64,000 nucleotides of DNA from an uncultured Pelagibacteraceae bacterium (lineage in GTDB: Bacteria > Pseudomonadota > Alphaproteobacteria > Pelagibacterales > Pelagibacteraceae): NCBI GenBank assembly GCA_902541315.1, contig CACBQF010000001.1:1-64000 (forward strand). The letters are read 5' to 3'. Both the position numbers and the translations under genes were made by a program. The notes beneath the pieces were generated by a model. It searched no databases. It worked only from the letters and a program-made list of their open reading frames with translations, and had not been told where the DNA came from. Positions 30,083 to 39,173 of this stretch are shown here, in pieces; position 1 is the stretch's first letter, and the number at the start of each line of letters is the position of its first letter.

Positions 30083-31267
30083 TTATCTTTCCAATATTAT
30101 GAACTCTCTTTTTAAATTATGCGAAGTATCAATTAATATAATCTTATTGTCATTTGATATTTTTGGATGAAAATCACATTTTTTTTCTTTAGTCAAATAA
30201 AAGTTATTGAAAGCACTGCCTAAAATTTTAAATTCATTTAATTTAAGATCAAAGGTATATAAAAATCTTTCTTGAAATTGATTTGGGTATGTATCAATTA
30301 CAAATAAATTTCCATTAGATGTATTTGGATGACCATCTTTATCTGAAAAATCAAAATTCAATTTAGTAAATTGTTTACTCTTTAAATTATATCTAAAAAA
30401 ACTTTTCACCTTTCCTATTTCCCCGAAAAATAAAATTTCATAATCATTTATCCATTCATGATGAGAAATAATTTCTATGTCTTTAATTAATTCATAGGTT
30501 TTAAAATTTTTAAAAAAAATTAATTTATTTGATCTAGAAAATTTATCTATTGCATATAATATAAAATTAAAATTATTCGGAGACCAAGAAATGTGGTTGA
30601 AGTAATATTCTTTAAAAAAATTTTTTAGATTAATATCAAAATAATTTTCATTATATATATTTACAATATTATTAGTTTTTAAATCCCATATATATAAAAA
30701 ATTTTCGTCATCTTTAAATTTTTCTTGTGAAAATAGATACCCGTAGCCAGGTCGACAATATTCAAGTCTTTTAAAGTTTAGAGTTGCCGCAAATCTATTA
30801 TCTTTAGTTATTGAAAAAAAGGGATAGGAAAAATTTTTTGATAATTTGTTTTCTATATTTAATGACCTACTAATCAAATTTTTATTGTCATCGATACAAT
30901 TAAATATTAATTCTTTATTCGACAACCACCTTAATCTTGAACCTAATTGCCACGACCATGCTGATGAACTATCAAAAATTTTTACACCTCTTTTATTACA
31001 TTCGTAAACACATATATTCACATAATCAGATAACTTGTTTTTTTGGTGAAATAGAATTTTTTGTCTATCACTTGAAATATTGTTTATATCATAATATCCT
31101 AAAAAATTATCACTATTTTTGTCTCCAACTAAAATAAAATTATTTTTAAAATTAATTTTTTTTTTTTTTAGTATAAATCTTTTTACAAAAATTATTTTAG
31201 AATAAATGAGGTTGAATAAATTTTTACTTTTCAAAAAATCAATAATAATTAACTTAATGTTTTTCAT
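30083..31267 (-). CDS. Predicted beta-propeller protein, TolB/oligogalacturonate-lyase-like fold; function unknown
   Basis: Repeating blade-like segments with SHHEWINDYEILFFG, DGHPNTSNGN, CDFHPKISNDNKIILIDTS; internal Met at 31267 preferred to the 31303 start. Confidence 0.5.
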   Translation of the reverse strand: MKNIKLIIIDFLKSKNLFNLIYSKIIFVKRFILKKKKINFKNNFILVGDKNSDNFLGYYDINNISSDRQKILFHQKNKLSDYVNICVYECNKRGVKIFDSSSAWSWQLGSRLRWLSNKELIFNCIDDNKNLISRSLNIENKLSKNFSYPFFSITKDNRFAATLNFKRLEYCRPGYGYLFSQEKFKDDENFLYIWDLKTNNIVNIYNENYFDINLKNFFKEYYFNHISWSPNNFNFILYAIDKFSRSNKLIFFKNFKTYELIKDIEIISHHEWINDYEILFFGEIGKVKSFFRYNLKSKQFTKLNFDFSDKDGHPNTSNGNLFVIDTYPNQFQERFLYTFDLKLNEFKILGSAFNNFYLTKEKKCDFHPKISNDNKIILIDTSHNLKREFIILER

Positions 31268-32597
31268 TAGACAACCGAAAAAAATTATTGCAAATTTTCT
31301 CAACTTTTATTGAATGATTGGAATTAATTTGTTGTTCTATAAAATTTTCAATTTCTCTTTTTGAAATTTTTTTAATTTTATAATCTACATACTTATTTGT
31401 TCTCATTAAGATTAAATCCTTTAAAAAATGAATCTTTTTTAAAAATTTATATTTAGTGACAAAAAAATTTTTTTTTTGTTTACTGATATTTTTTAATGGT
31501 AATCTACTTAATTGATCTGATATTTTTGTGTAGCTTAAGTAATCTTTTTTTAAGTTAACAGAACAATAAGTCCCATCGTTTTCAATATTTTTGTTTTTTT
31601 TATTGGATAATAAATCTATCAACTCTTTATAGTTCTTTGCTATGTGAGTTGAACTAAAATAAAAACTATCTTCCATTTTAGTGTTATAATCTGGTTTAAT
31701 TGTATAGACATTTTTATTTGCTACAACACCCTCATAGCTAGTTGTACAATAATGATTAATTATTCCCTCAGAGGCTAAGATCCAAGGGTGAGCTGAAAAA
31801 TTATTATCAAAAAATACATTTTCATATTTTTTTTCCAAATCTTTATAGACTTCAAAGTTTTCTGAAGGGTGTGATCTAATTATGAAATTAACGTTTTTAA
31901 TTTTATAAGAATTTTTAAGAAACAGTGATAACTCATTAAAAATATTTTGTTTTATTATTTCATATTTTTTCCACTCATCCATATCGGAATCATTAGTAAA
32001 AAAGTTTCTTTTTTTCAGTAAATCTGAATATTTTACATTTTTATCGTAATAATTCGTGTATGAAAAATTTGTACAGATCAGGAAAAAATTTCCATATTTT
32101 TTCTTGATCATATCAACTTCTTTTTTATAAAATTCATTAAAAGGTTTTTTGAGAAGATCTAATCTTGGGTTTCCTAAAGCAAAAATTTTATTATCATTTT
32201 CTGATAATTGTTCTTTAAGAATCTCTTTATTTTTTTCTCCCCACGTAAAAATTGCATCTGCATTTTTTAAAATGGTTTTTGATAACTTAAATGCAACATA
32301 GTATTTTTTAGAATAAGTTACCAATCCCTCCTCATCGGAAATAGTAATTAAATTTCCATTATTTTTTATTTTATCATAAAGCTTTTCAAAATTTCTAATA
32401 GTAGCTAGTCCATAATAAACACCTGGTTCAAAATACTTAGCAAAAAAATTTACATCTCCCCTAAAACCAAAATACACTGTCCATCCAAGTTTTCTGCACA
32501 CCTCAAGAGAAAGCAATAGTCTTCCATATAAATCACGATTTTTAATTTCTAATGGTACATAAAAATTTGTCATTATTAAATTTTTTTCGGTAAGCAA
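31254..32597 (-). CDS. Surface carbohydrate biosynthesis protein (GT-B/TagF-like)
   Basis: ISDEEGLVTY, NADAIFTWGEKNKEIL, ALGNPRLDLLKKPF, IIRSHPSENFEVY, NHYCTTSYEGVVANKNVYTI. Confidence 0.7.
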   Translation of the reverse strand: MLTEKNLIMTNFYVPLEIKNRDLYGRLLLSLEVCRKLGWTVYFGFRGDVNFFAKYFEPGVYYGLATIRNFEKLYDKIKNNGNLITISDEEGLVTYSKKYYVAFKLSKTILKNADAIFTWGEKNKEILKEQLSENDNKIFALGNPRLDLLKKPFNEFYKKEVDMIKKKYGNFFLICTNFSYTNYYDKNVKYSDLLKKRNFFTNDSDMDEWKKYEIIKQNIFNELSLFLKNSYKIKNVNFIIRSHPSENFEVYKDLEKKYENVFFDNNFSAHPWILASEGIINHYCTTSYEGVVANKNVYTIKPDYNTKMEDSFYFSSTHIAKNYKELIDLLSNKKNKNIENDGTYCSVNLKKDYLSYTKISDQLSRLPLKNISKQKKNFFVTKYKFLKKIHFLKDLILMRTNKYVDYKIKKISKREIENFIEQQINSNHSIKVEKICNNFFRLSNEKH

Positions 32598-32616
32598 TAA
32601 CTCATTACAACTAAAC

Positions 32617-33657
32617 TTAAATATTTTTATTTTTTTTTAATAGGTCAATAATTTCATTTTCTCTCATAAAATTAAAATTACTTACTCTAAATTTTTTTAT
32701 TTTCTCAAGATTTTCTTTTGAATTAACACTTAATTTTTTTTTTATTACAAATAAATCTTTAAAAATTGTTATTTTTGAAATTTCATTTAGTGAATATAAT
32801 TCTTCTTCAAATTTCTCTCCTTTCCCTTGTCTTGAAATTAAAATTTTACTATTTTTATTTCCCTTTTTTTTATAGAATTTCAATAAAGCTGAGGCCAAAT
32901 CAATTATTTTAAAACATTTCATACTTTTAAGAATAAAAATTTCATTCCCTTCCATATAATTAAGTGCTCTCAATATGAGATTTGTAGAATCACTAACAGT
33001 CATTACAAATCTTGTCATTTTTTTGTCAGTAACAACAATATTTTTTTTGTTTTCTAATAATGATACAAAATTTGGAACCACTGAACCCCGGGAGCCAATA
33101 ACATTTCCAAATCTAATTGCAGAAATTCTAATATTTTTATTTTTAATCATTTTTCCAGAATTTATTATAAAATTTTCTGCTAACATTTTTGACCTACCCA
33201 TAACGTTAGTTGGGGAAACAACTTTATCAGTACTTATAAATAAAAACCTTGAGACTTTATTTTTTATAGAGGCCTTTAAAATATTTTTTGTACCTACAAA
33301 ATTTGTCTGAAGTGCTTCTTTTGGATTATACTCAGATATATTCACGTGTTTTATAGCCGCTGCATGAATTACAATGTCTACATCTTTTGTGATCTCGTTA
33401 CATCTTCTGATATCTCTTACATCCCCTAAAAAAAATCTTACTTTATTTTTTCCCATCTGATTAAAAAAAAGATTATAGTTAATTAGAAATTTATTATTTA
33501 TTTCTTTTGAGAGTTCATACAGACCGTTTTCATCGTTACTCATTACTCGAATGACTTTACAATTTGATTTAATTAATCTTAGCACTAACGATGATCCAAT
33601 TGAACCAGTTCCACCAGTTACTAAAATTTTTTTATTTTTTAAAAAATTAAATTTCAT
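32617..33657 (-). CDS. CapD/LegB/PseB-like UDP-sugar 4,6-dehydratase
   Basis: NKKILVTGGTGSIGSSLVLRL, DVRDIRRC, HAAAIKHVNISEYNPKEALQTNFVGTKN, ISTDKVVSPTNVMGRSKMLAE. Confidence 0.92.
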   Translation of the reverse strand: MKFNFLKNKKILVTGGTGSIGSSLVLRLIKSNCKVIRVMSNDENGLYELSKEINNKFLINYNLFFNQMGKNKVRFFLGDVRDIRRCNEITKDVDIVIHAAAIKHVNISEYNPKEALQTNFVGTKNILKASIKNKVSRFLFISTDKVVSPTNVMGRSKMLAENFIINSGKMIKNKNIRISAIRFGNVIGSRGSVVPNFVSLLENKKNIVVTDKKMTRFVMTVSDSTNLILRALNYMEGNEIFILKSMKCFKIIDLASALLKFYKKKGNKNSKILISRQGKGEKFEEELYSLNEISKITIFKDLFVIKKKLSVNSKENLEKIKKFRVSNFNFMRENEIIDLLKKNKNI

Positions 33658-34462
33658 TTTTTAATCTTTTAAGAAAAAATTCTTTGAGTTTGTTTTTAGG
33701 TTTGAACTTTATTTCTTTCAATATTTTTGCTTTTTTAATTTTTTGAGATGAAAGTGATTTTAATTTATAATTCTCTATTATCATATCCACTTTAATTTTA
33801 AAACTTTTTTCAATAAATCGAATAATTTGTTTTATAGTTAAATTCTCATTTGCAACATTGTATATTCTATACTTTAATTTTTTATTCAACATTATTGAAA
33901 TAATTTTTGATAAGTCTTTTACATGAATAAAATTTCTAGAGGCATTTAAATTGGTTATTTTAAGCTTTTCTTTTTTTGTAATCGATCCAATTATATTTTT
34001 CAATATTCCTTTTTTATTATAATCATAAACATTTGCTACTCTTAGTATTTTATAATCTAAATTAGATTTTAAAAATAAATTCTCTCCTTTTTTTTTTAAT
34101 TTAGCATATTGTGAATATGGATCTGTTTTAGAGTTTTCATCTAAAATTTTATTTGAAAATCCATAAACCAATGTTGAAGAAATGTAATAAACACAAATTT
34201 TTTTTTTTTGTTTTTTTAAAGCTTGAATAATATTTTTGTTACCTTTAATTATTGTAGAATACATTCTAGTTTTTGAAATTTGACCTGATAAATTTATGAT
34301 TATATCAATATTATTTTTTAGAATATCATTAACTTTTTTAAAATTTGTTATATCAAACTTTTTTTTATTTATTGGACATATTAACCTGTATTTTTTTTTT
34401 AGATCTTTTTTTAAATAAGAACCTATAAAACCTGAAGAACCTATTAATAAAATTGTTTTCAA
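33647..34462 (-). CDS. NAD-dependent epimerase/reductase
   Basis: LIGSSGFIGSYLKKDL, SSTLVYG, DPYSQYAKLKKKGE, RNFIHVKDLSK. Confidence 0.85.
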   Translation of the reverse strand: MKTILLIGSSGFIGSYLKKDLKKKYRLICPINKKKFDITNFKKVNDILKNNIDIIINLSGQISKTRMYSTIIKGNKNIIQALKKQKKKICVYYISSTLVYGFSNKILDENSKTDPYSQYAKLKKKGENLFLKSNLDYKILRVANVYDYNKKGILKNIIGSITKKEKLKITNLNASRNFIHVKDLSKIISIMLNKKLKYRIYNVANENLTIKQIIRFIEKSFKIKVDMIIENYKLKSLSSQKIKKAKILKEIKFKPKNKLKEFFLKRLKNEI

Positions 34463-34466
34463 TATG

Positions 34467-35609
34467 CTAATATGTAAGTTTTTTTTGAGTATCGAAATCT
34501 CTTAAATTTAATCTCTTTATAATATTTATGATTCTATTTGATGACTTACCATCTCCATAAGGATTTTTAATATTTTTTATTTTATTTAGAAAAACCTTAT
34601 TAGTAACTTTTTTAATAGCTTTCAGAATTTCATTGGTATTATGATTGACATTAATAATATTTCTTGGTTTTTCTCTACCCTCTTGTCTAGATCCGATATT
34701 GATTACTGGAACCTTAAAACTTGATGCCTCATGTATTCCTGAACTAGAATTTCCTAAAAGAACCATCTTACCACTTAATAATGTTTTATATTCGGATAAA
34801 TTTAGAGTAGAAATATGATTTAATTTTGCTTTTTTTATCTCTTTCAAAATAAATTTTGATCCTGCATCATTATTTGGATAAACAATTAAATGTTGTATTT
34901 TGCTTTTTTTAACTGCATTTAATGTTTTTTTTATTTGTTTGGCTGAGTTTTTTAATTCGCTTGTGACTGGATGTTGTATAATTAATAAAAAAAAATTATC
35001 AACATTAATATTAAATTTTTTTTTAATATATTTTTTTTCTAACAATTTTTCTAAATTTAATGCATCAATTGAAGGGCACCCTACTGGAAAAATATGTTTT
35101 GGTATTTCACCTAATTTTATGAGCCTTTTTTTTGTATTTTTGTTTGCAGTGAAATGGAAATTTGAAAACTTTGACATTGCATGACGAAGAGACTCATCTA
35201 TAGTACCAGAAACTTCTCCACCTTGCACGTGACCAACTGGAACATTCATGTGAGCACCAGCAACACAAATTGCAAAATTAGCTGCTATATCAAAACCTGA
35301 TAAAATAATATCTGGTTTAGACTTCTTAATAATTTTTGCTAAATTTTTAAAGACTATACCTATAGCTCTTACCATTTCAGCACCGTCATTTTTTTTAAAA
35401 TAGTCTTTATCAAACATCTCAAATTTAGTGAAAATCTTAAATTTTTCTTTTTTTATTTCATTAATTGTGTAACCATGTTTTTTAACTAGATGTAATCCGG
35501 TGACAATTAGATCATAATCTAATCCTTTATCTTTTTGGATAAGTTTTATAATTGGTTTGAATCTACTAAAATCAGCTCGTCTTTCAGTAATAATTAAAAT
35601 TTTTTTCAT
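34467..35609 (-). CDS. neuC: UDP-N-acetylglucosamine 2-epimerase (hydrolysing), NeuC/LegG-like
   Basis: ITERRADFSRFKPII, HVQGGEVSGTIDESLRHAMSKFSNFHFTANKNTKKRLIKLGE, GNSSSGIHEA, NIGSRQEGREKP. Confidence 0.93.
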   Translation of the reverse strand: MKKILIITERRADFSRFKPIIKLIQKDKGLDYDLIVTGLHLVKKHGYTINEIKKEKFKIFTKFEMFDKDYFKKNDGAEMVRAIGIVFKNLAKIIKKSKPDIILSGFDIAANFAICVAGAHMNVPVGHVQGGEVSGTIDESLRHAMSKFSNFHFTANKNTKKRLIKLGEIPKHIFPVGCPSIDALNLEKLLEKKYIKKKFNINVDNFFLLIIQHPVTSELKNSAKQIKKTLNAVKKSKIQHLIVYPNNDAGSKFILKEIKKAKLNHISTLNLSEYKTLLSGKMVLLGNSSSGIHEASSFKVPVINIGSRQEGREKPRNIINVNHNTNEILKAIKKVTNKVFLNKIKNIKNPYGDGKSSNRIINIIKRLNLRDFDTQKKLTY

Positions 35610-36652
35610 TACTTTAAATGATTTTTTTTAATCAAAGTATTTTTTTTAATTCTTTTTTTTGTTTTTTTTCCTAAAATTTTTTTATAATCCTTAGCTAAAA
35701 AATCTCCTGTTCCTGGTCTTTTAGGAAAACAATTTTTTTTGGTTATTTTATGACCCTTAGGAATTTCCTCAGTTGCAACTAGTGATGCAAAAGCAAATTT
35801 AAGTGTAGATTTTTCGTCTTTAACAGCCTTTTTTACATCTCCTTTAGCATAAAATATTTCTTTTGATCCTTTTATTAAAGTTTTAAGCTCATTTGGATCC
35901 ATTGAAGCTGAGATATCTGGCCCTTTACTTTTTTTGCTATCAGTAAAATGCTTTTCAATAACATTTGCACCTAATGCAATAGCTCCTAAGCAGGGAAAAA
36001 TCGACTCTGAATGATCAGATAATCCAACTAAAGCATCTGAAAAGTTTTTTTTTAAAGTTTTAATTGCACCAAGGCGAATTAAGTTTGATGGTGTTGGATA
36101 GATATTAGTGCAATGTAAAAGCACATAAGGTATTTTATATTTTCTAATTATGGTCACTGCAGGCTTTATTGACTTAATCGTATTCATCCCAGTACTCAAA
36201 ATTATAGGTTTTTTTTGTTTAGCAATATATTCTACAAGAGGATAATTGTTGCATTCACCTGAGCCAATTTTAAAAGCCGGAACTTTAAATTTTACTAATC
36301 TATTAACAGCTTTTCGAGAAAAAGGAGTGCTTATAAATATTAAACCTTTTTTTTTTGTATATTGCATGAGCTCATACTCATCTTTCTCTGATAAAGCACA
36401 TTTTTTAATTATATCAAATATATTTTTAGTTGTATGTGAAGGTATAATTTTTTTGGCTTCCTCTGACATTTCATCTTCGGGTATATGTGTTTGATGTTTT
36501 ATTATCTCAACTCCCGTTTTAGCTGCTAAATCAACAAGATTTTTTGCTTTTTTTAATGATCCATTATGATTAATGCCAAGTTCAGCAATGATTAATGGAG
36601 GATAATTATTTCCGATTAGTCTTTTTCCGATTTTAAATTTCATCTGTAACAA
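35609..36652 (-). CDS. neuB: N-acetylneuraminate synthase family, full length with C-terminal SAF domain
   Basis: IIAELGINHNGSLKKAKNLVDLA, KHQTHIPEDEMS, ISTPFS, LSTGMNT, LHCTNIYPTP, GLSDHS, ASLVATEEIPKGHKITKKNCFPKRPGTG (SAF). Confidence 0.94.
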   Translation of the reverse strand: MLQMKFKIGKRLIGNNYPPLIIAELGINHNGSLKKAKNLVDLAAKTGVEIIKHQTHIPEDEMSEEAKKIIPSHTTKNIFDIIKKCALSEKDEYELMQYTKKKGLIFISTPFSRKAVNRLVKFKVPAFKIGSGECNNYPLVEYIAKQKKPIILSTGMNTIKSIKPAVTIIRKYKIPYVLLHCTNIYPTPSNLIRLGAIKTLKKNFSDALVGLSDHSESIFPCLGAIALGANVIEKHFTDSKKSKGPDISASMDPNELKTLIKGSKEIFYAKGDVKKAVKDEKSTLKFAFASLVATEEIPKGHKITKKNCFPKRPGTGDFLAKDYKKILGKKTKKRIKKNTLIKKNHLK

Positions 36653-36654
36653 TA

Positions 36655-37377
36655 TTAAGAGTGTCTTAAATAATATTTCTTAAATAGATAACTGATAATT
36701 TTATAATCAAGATGCGAGTCTATGTCAAAGTTTTGGTAATCTTTAAGCAAGTAACCACCAACTCTTCCATCATACAACTTTGATTTGTTTCTTAAAAAAT
36801 TTGATTTTATTAAATACATTGATGCTACTTGATCATAAACTTCTGGTGATGTTTGTCTTGAGGTTGGTAAATTTTTTATATTTTTACTGATTTTTAAAAA
36901 TCTCTTATTATTTTTCTCTAACATATTGAAATATGGGTTTTTTCTTGATTTAGCAATTGTAATTACAGAGTCAAACTTTTCAATTTTAGAAAAAGTAAAT
37001 CTTAAAATACCATCAATATCCTTTAAATTTCTTAACGGATTTGTACAATCAAGGTCAAAAAAAAAGTCATATTTTTTTTTATTAATTTTTTCTATTTTAT
37101 TTAGCGCGTCTTTCCATACTAAAAATTTAGATGTATTTTTTTGTGCAAGTTTTTTATTTCTTAAAAATAATATTTTTGCTCCATATTTTCTTGAAATTTT
37201 AGCAATTTTTTTTGAGTCTGTAGATATATAAACGTTATCAATAATTTTTGATTTCTGAGCTTGAAGTATTGACCAAGCGATCAAAGGTTTGCCACAAAAA
37301 TCAATAATATTTTTATTTTTTATGCCTTTGCTGCCTCCTCTAGCTGAAATTACACATAAAATTTTATACTTATGCAT
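36655..37377 (-). CDS. neuA: CMP-N-acetylneuraminate cytidylyltransferase
   Basis: VISARGGSKGIKNKNIIDFCGKPLIAWSI, STDSKKIAKISRKYGA, FDLDCTNPLR. Confidence 0.93.
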   Translation of the reverse strand: MHKYKILCVISARGGSKGIKNKNIIDFCGKPLIAWSILQAQKSKIIDNVYISTDSKKIAKISRKYGAKILFLRNKKLAQKNTSKFLVWKDALNKIEKINKKKYDFFFDLDCTNPLRNLKDIDGILRFTFSKIEKFDSVITIAKSRKNPYFNMLEKNNKRFLKISKNIKNLPTSRQTSPEVYDQVASMYLIKSNFLRNKSKLYDGRVGGYLLKDYQNFDIDSHLDYKIISYLFKKYYLRHS

Positions 37378-37454
37378 GTCAATTGATTATTTTATTTCTT
37401 ATTTAATTGTATAAGTATATTCATAAATTTACTAATGAAATATTAATCTAGATT

Positions 37455-39173
37455 ATGAAAAAAAATGACTTTATAATTTTAGGTATAAATTTCTCTGGTG
37501 GTCACGACACCTCAGCAGCTTTAATGATTAATGGTAAGCTAAAATGTGCTTATGAGGAAGAGAGATTTAATTTAGAGAAACATACAAATAAATTTCCAAT
37601 AGTATCAATTGAGTCGTGTCTTAAAAACTACAAAATTAAAAAAGAAGAAATAGATTTAGTATGTTTAGGTTTTGATCAAAAAAAATTTATAAGAGAAAAA
37701 TATTTAGATATGGCACTTAAAGATGATAGATATATTAAAGTATTAATTAATGATATTGAGATAATTAGAAAAGCTTTAATAAATGAAAAAATTATTAAAA
37801 AATACTTTCCAAACAATAAGATAAAAATTTTTGATCATTACGATTGTCATCATGCTAGTGTTTACTTTCCAAGTGGACTCAAAAAATCATTATTAGTGTC
37901 TTATGATGGTAAAGCAGAAATTAACAGTTCATCAATTAAGGTTGCTAAAGGAAATAAATTTCTAGATTTAAAATTATTTGATAAATATCCTAATTCATTA
38001 GGTTATATTTATGCTGCAATAACTCATTATCTAGGTTGGAAATTTTTTTGCGACGAGGGAATTATAATGGGATTAGCACCATACGGAAATGCTTATACAA
38101 AAAAGAAGGAAAAAAAAATAATAGATATTTTTAGAGAAATTATAAAAATAAAAAATAACAATGTTTTTATTGATGAAAGTTGGATCTCTTTTAATTTACA
38201 GAGAGATAAATGGGTAAGTGATAAATTTATAAATTTTTTTGGAAAGCCCAGAAAACCGGGTAGCAAAATAGAAAAGATACATAAAGATATAGCTGCGGCG
38301 TTACAAAAAAGAATAGAAGAAGTAATAATACAGGTAACTAAAAGTTTAAGAAAAAAATTTAATATAGAGAATTTATGTTTTTCTGGTGGATTGGCTCTAA
38401 ATTGTTCTTTAAATGGAAAAATTTTAGCAAAAAAAATATTTGATAAATTTTATGTACATCCTGGATCAGGAGATCAAGGTCAGGCAATTGGGGCATGTTA
38501 CCTAGGACATCTTAGTAAATATCCTAATTTTAAATTTGAAAAGAATAATAATTACTATCTAGGAACTGGTTACAATCAAAGATCATTAAGTAAATCCATT
38601 AACAAATATAAGAAAAGTTTAAGAATTATAAAAACTGATAATATATTTGAAAAGACAGCAGCATATCTAAAAGATGGTAAAATTGGTGCAATTTTTAATG
38701 GAAGATCTGAATTTGGTCCTAGAGCTTTAGGTAACAGAAGTATTATTTGCAAACCATACCCAAAAGGAATGAAAGATTATCTAAATAAAAAAGTAAAATT
38801 TAGAGAAAACTTTAGGCCTTTTGCACCAATTATTTTAAAAAATTTTCAAAATAAATACTTTAATTCTACTGAGGAAAGTCCACATATGTTGTATGCAATT
38901 AAGGCAAAAAAAAAATTAATCAATAAAATTTCTGCTACAGTGCACGTTGATGGAACTTCTAGAGTTCAAACTGTAACTAAAACTAGTAATACGAGTCTAT
39001 ATAATGTTTTAAAAGAATTTTATAACATTACAGATGTTCCAGTGTTACTGAATACATCTTTTAATGTAAAAGGACAACCAATCGTTGATAACCCTGATAG
39101 TGCATTAAAAACATTTTTAAAAACTAAAATTGACTTTTTAATTTTGGATAAAAATTTAATTATCAAAACTTAA
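37455..39173 (+). CDS. Carbamoyltransferase (NodU/CmcH family)
   Basis: GGHDTSAALMINGKLKCAYEEERF, FSGGLALNCSLNGK, VHPGSGDQGQAIGACY, GRSEFGPRALGNRSI, FRPFAPII. Confidence 0.95.
   Translation: MKKNDFIILGINFSGGHDTSAALMINGKLKCAYEEERFNLEKHTNKFPIVSIESCLKNYKIKKEEIDLVCLGFDQKKFIREKYLDMALKDDRYIKVLINDIEIIRKALINEKIIKKYFPNNKIKIFDHYDCHHASVYFPSGLKKSLLVSYDGKAEINSSSIKVAKGNKFLDLKLFDKYPNSLGYIYAAITHYLGWKFFCDEGIIMGLAPYGNAYTKKKEKKIIDIFREIIKIKNNNVFIDESWISFNLQRDKWVSDKFINFFGKPRKPGSKIEKIHKDIAAALQKRIEEVIIQVTKSLRKKFNIENLCFSGGLALNCSLNGKILAKKIFDKFYVHPGSGDQGQAIGACYLGHLSKYPNFKFEKNNNYYLGTGYNQRSLSKSINKYKKSLRIIKTDNIFEKTAAYLKDGKIGAIFNGRSEFGPRALGNRSIICKPYPKGMKDYLNKKVKFRENFRPFAPIILKNFQNKYFNSTEESPHMLYAIKAKKKLINKISATVHVDGTSRVQTVTKTSNTSLYNVLKEFYNITDVPVLLNTSFNVKGQPIVDNPDSALKTFLKTKIDFLILDKNLIIKT

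Noticed and set aside
32975-33310. 111-aa plus-strand ORF antisense to the CapD/LegB-like gene (similar: 34900..35184, 36926..37231, 48036..48311)
   Set aside because: Low-complexity hydrophobic shadow ORFs opposite Lys/Ile-rich genes
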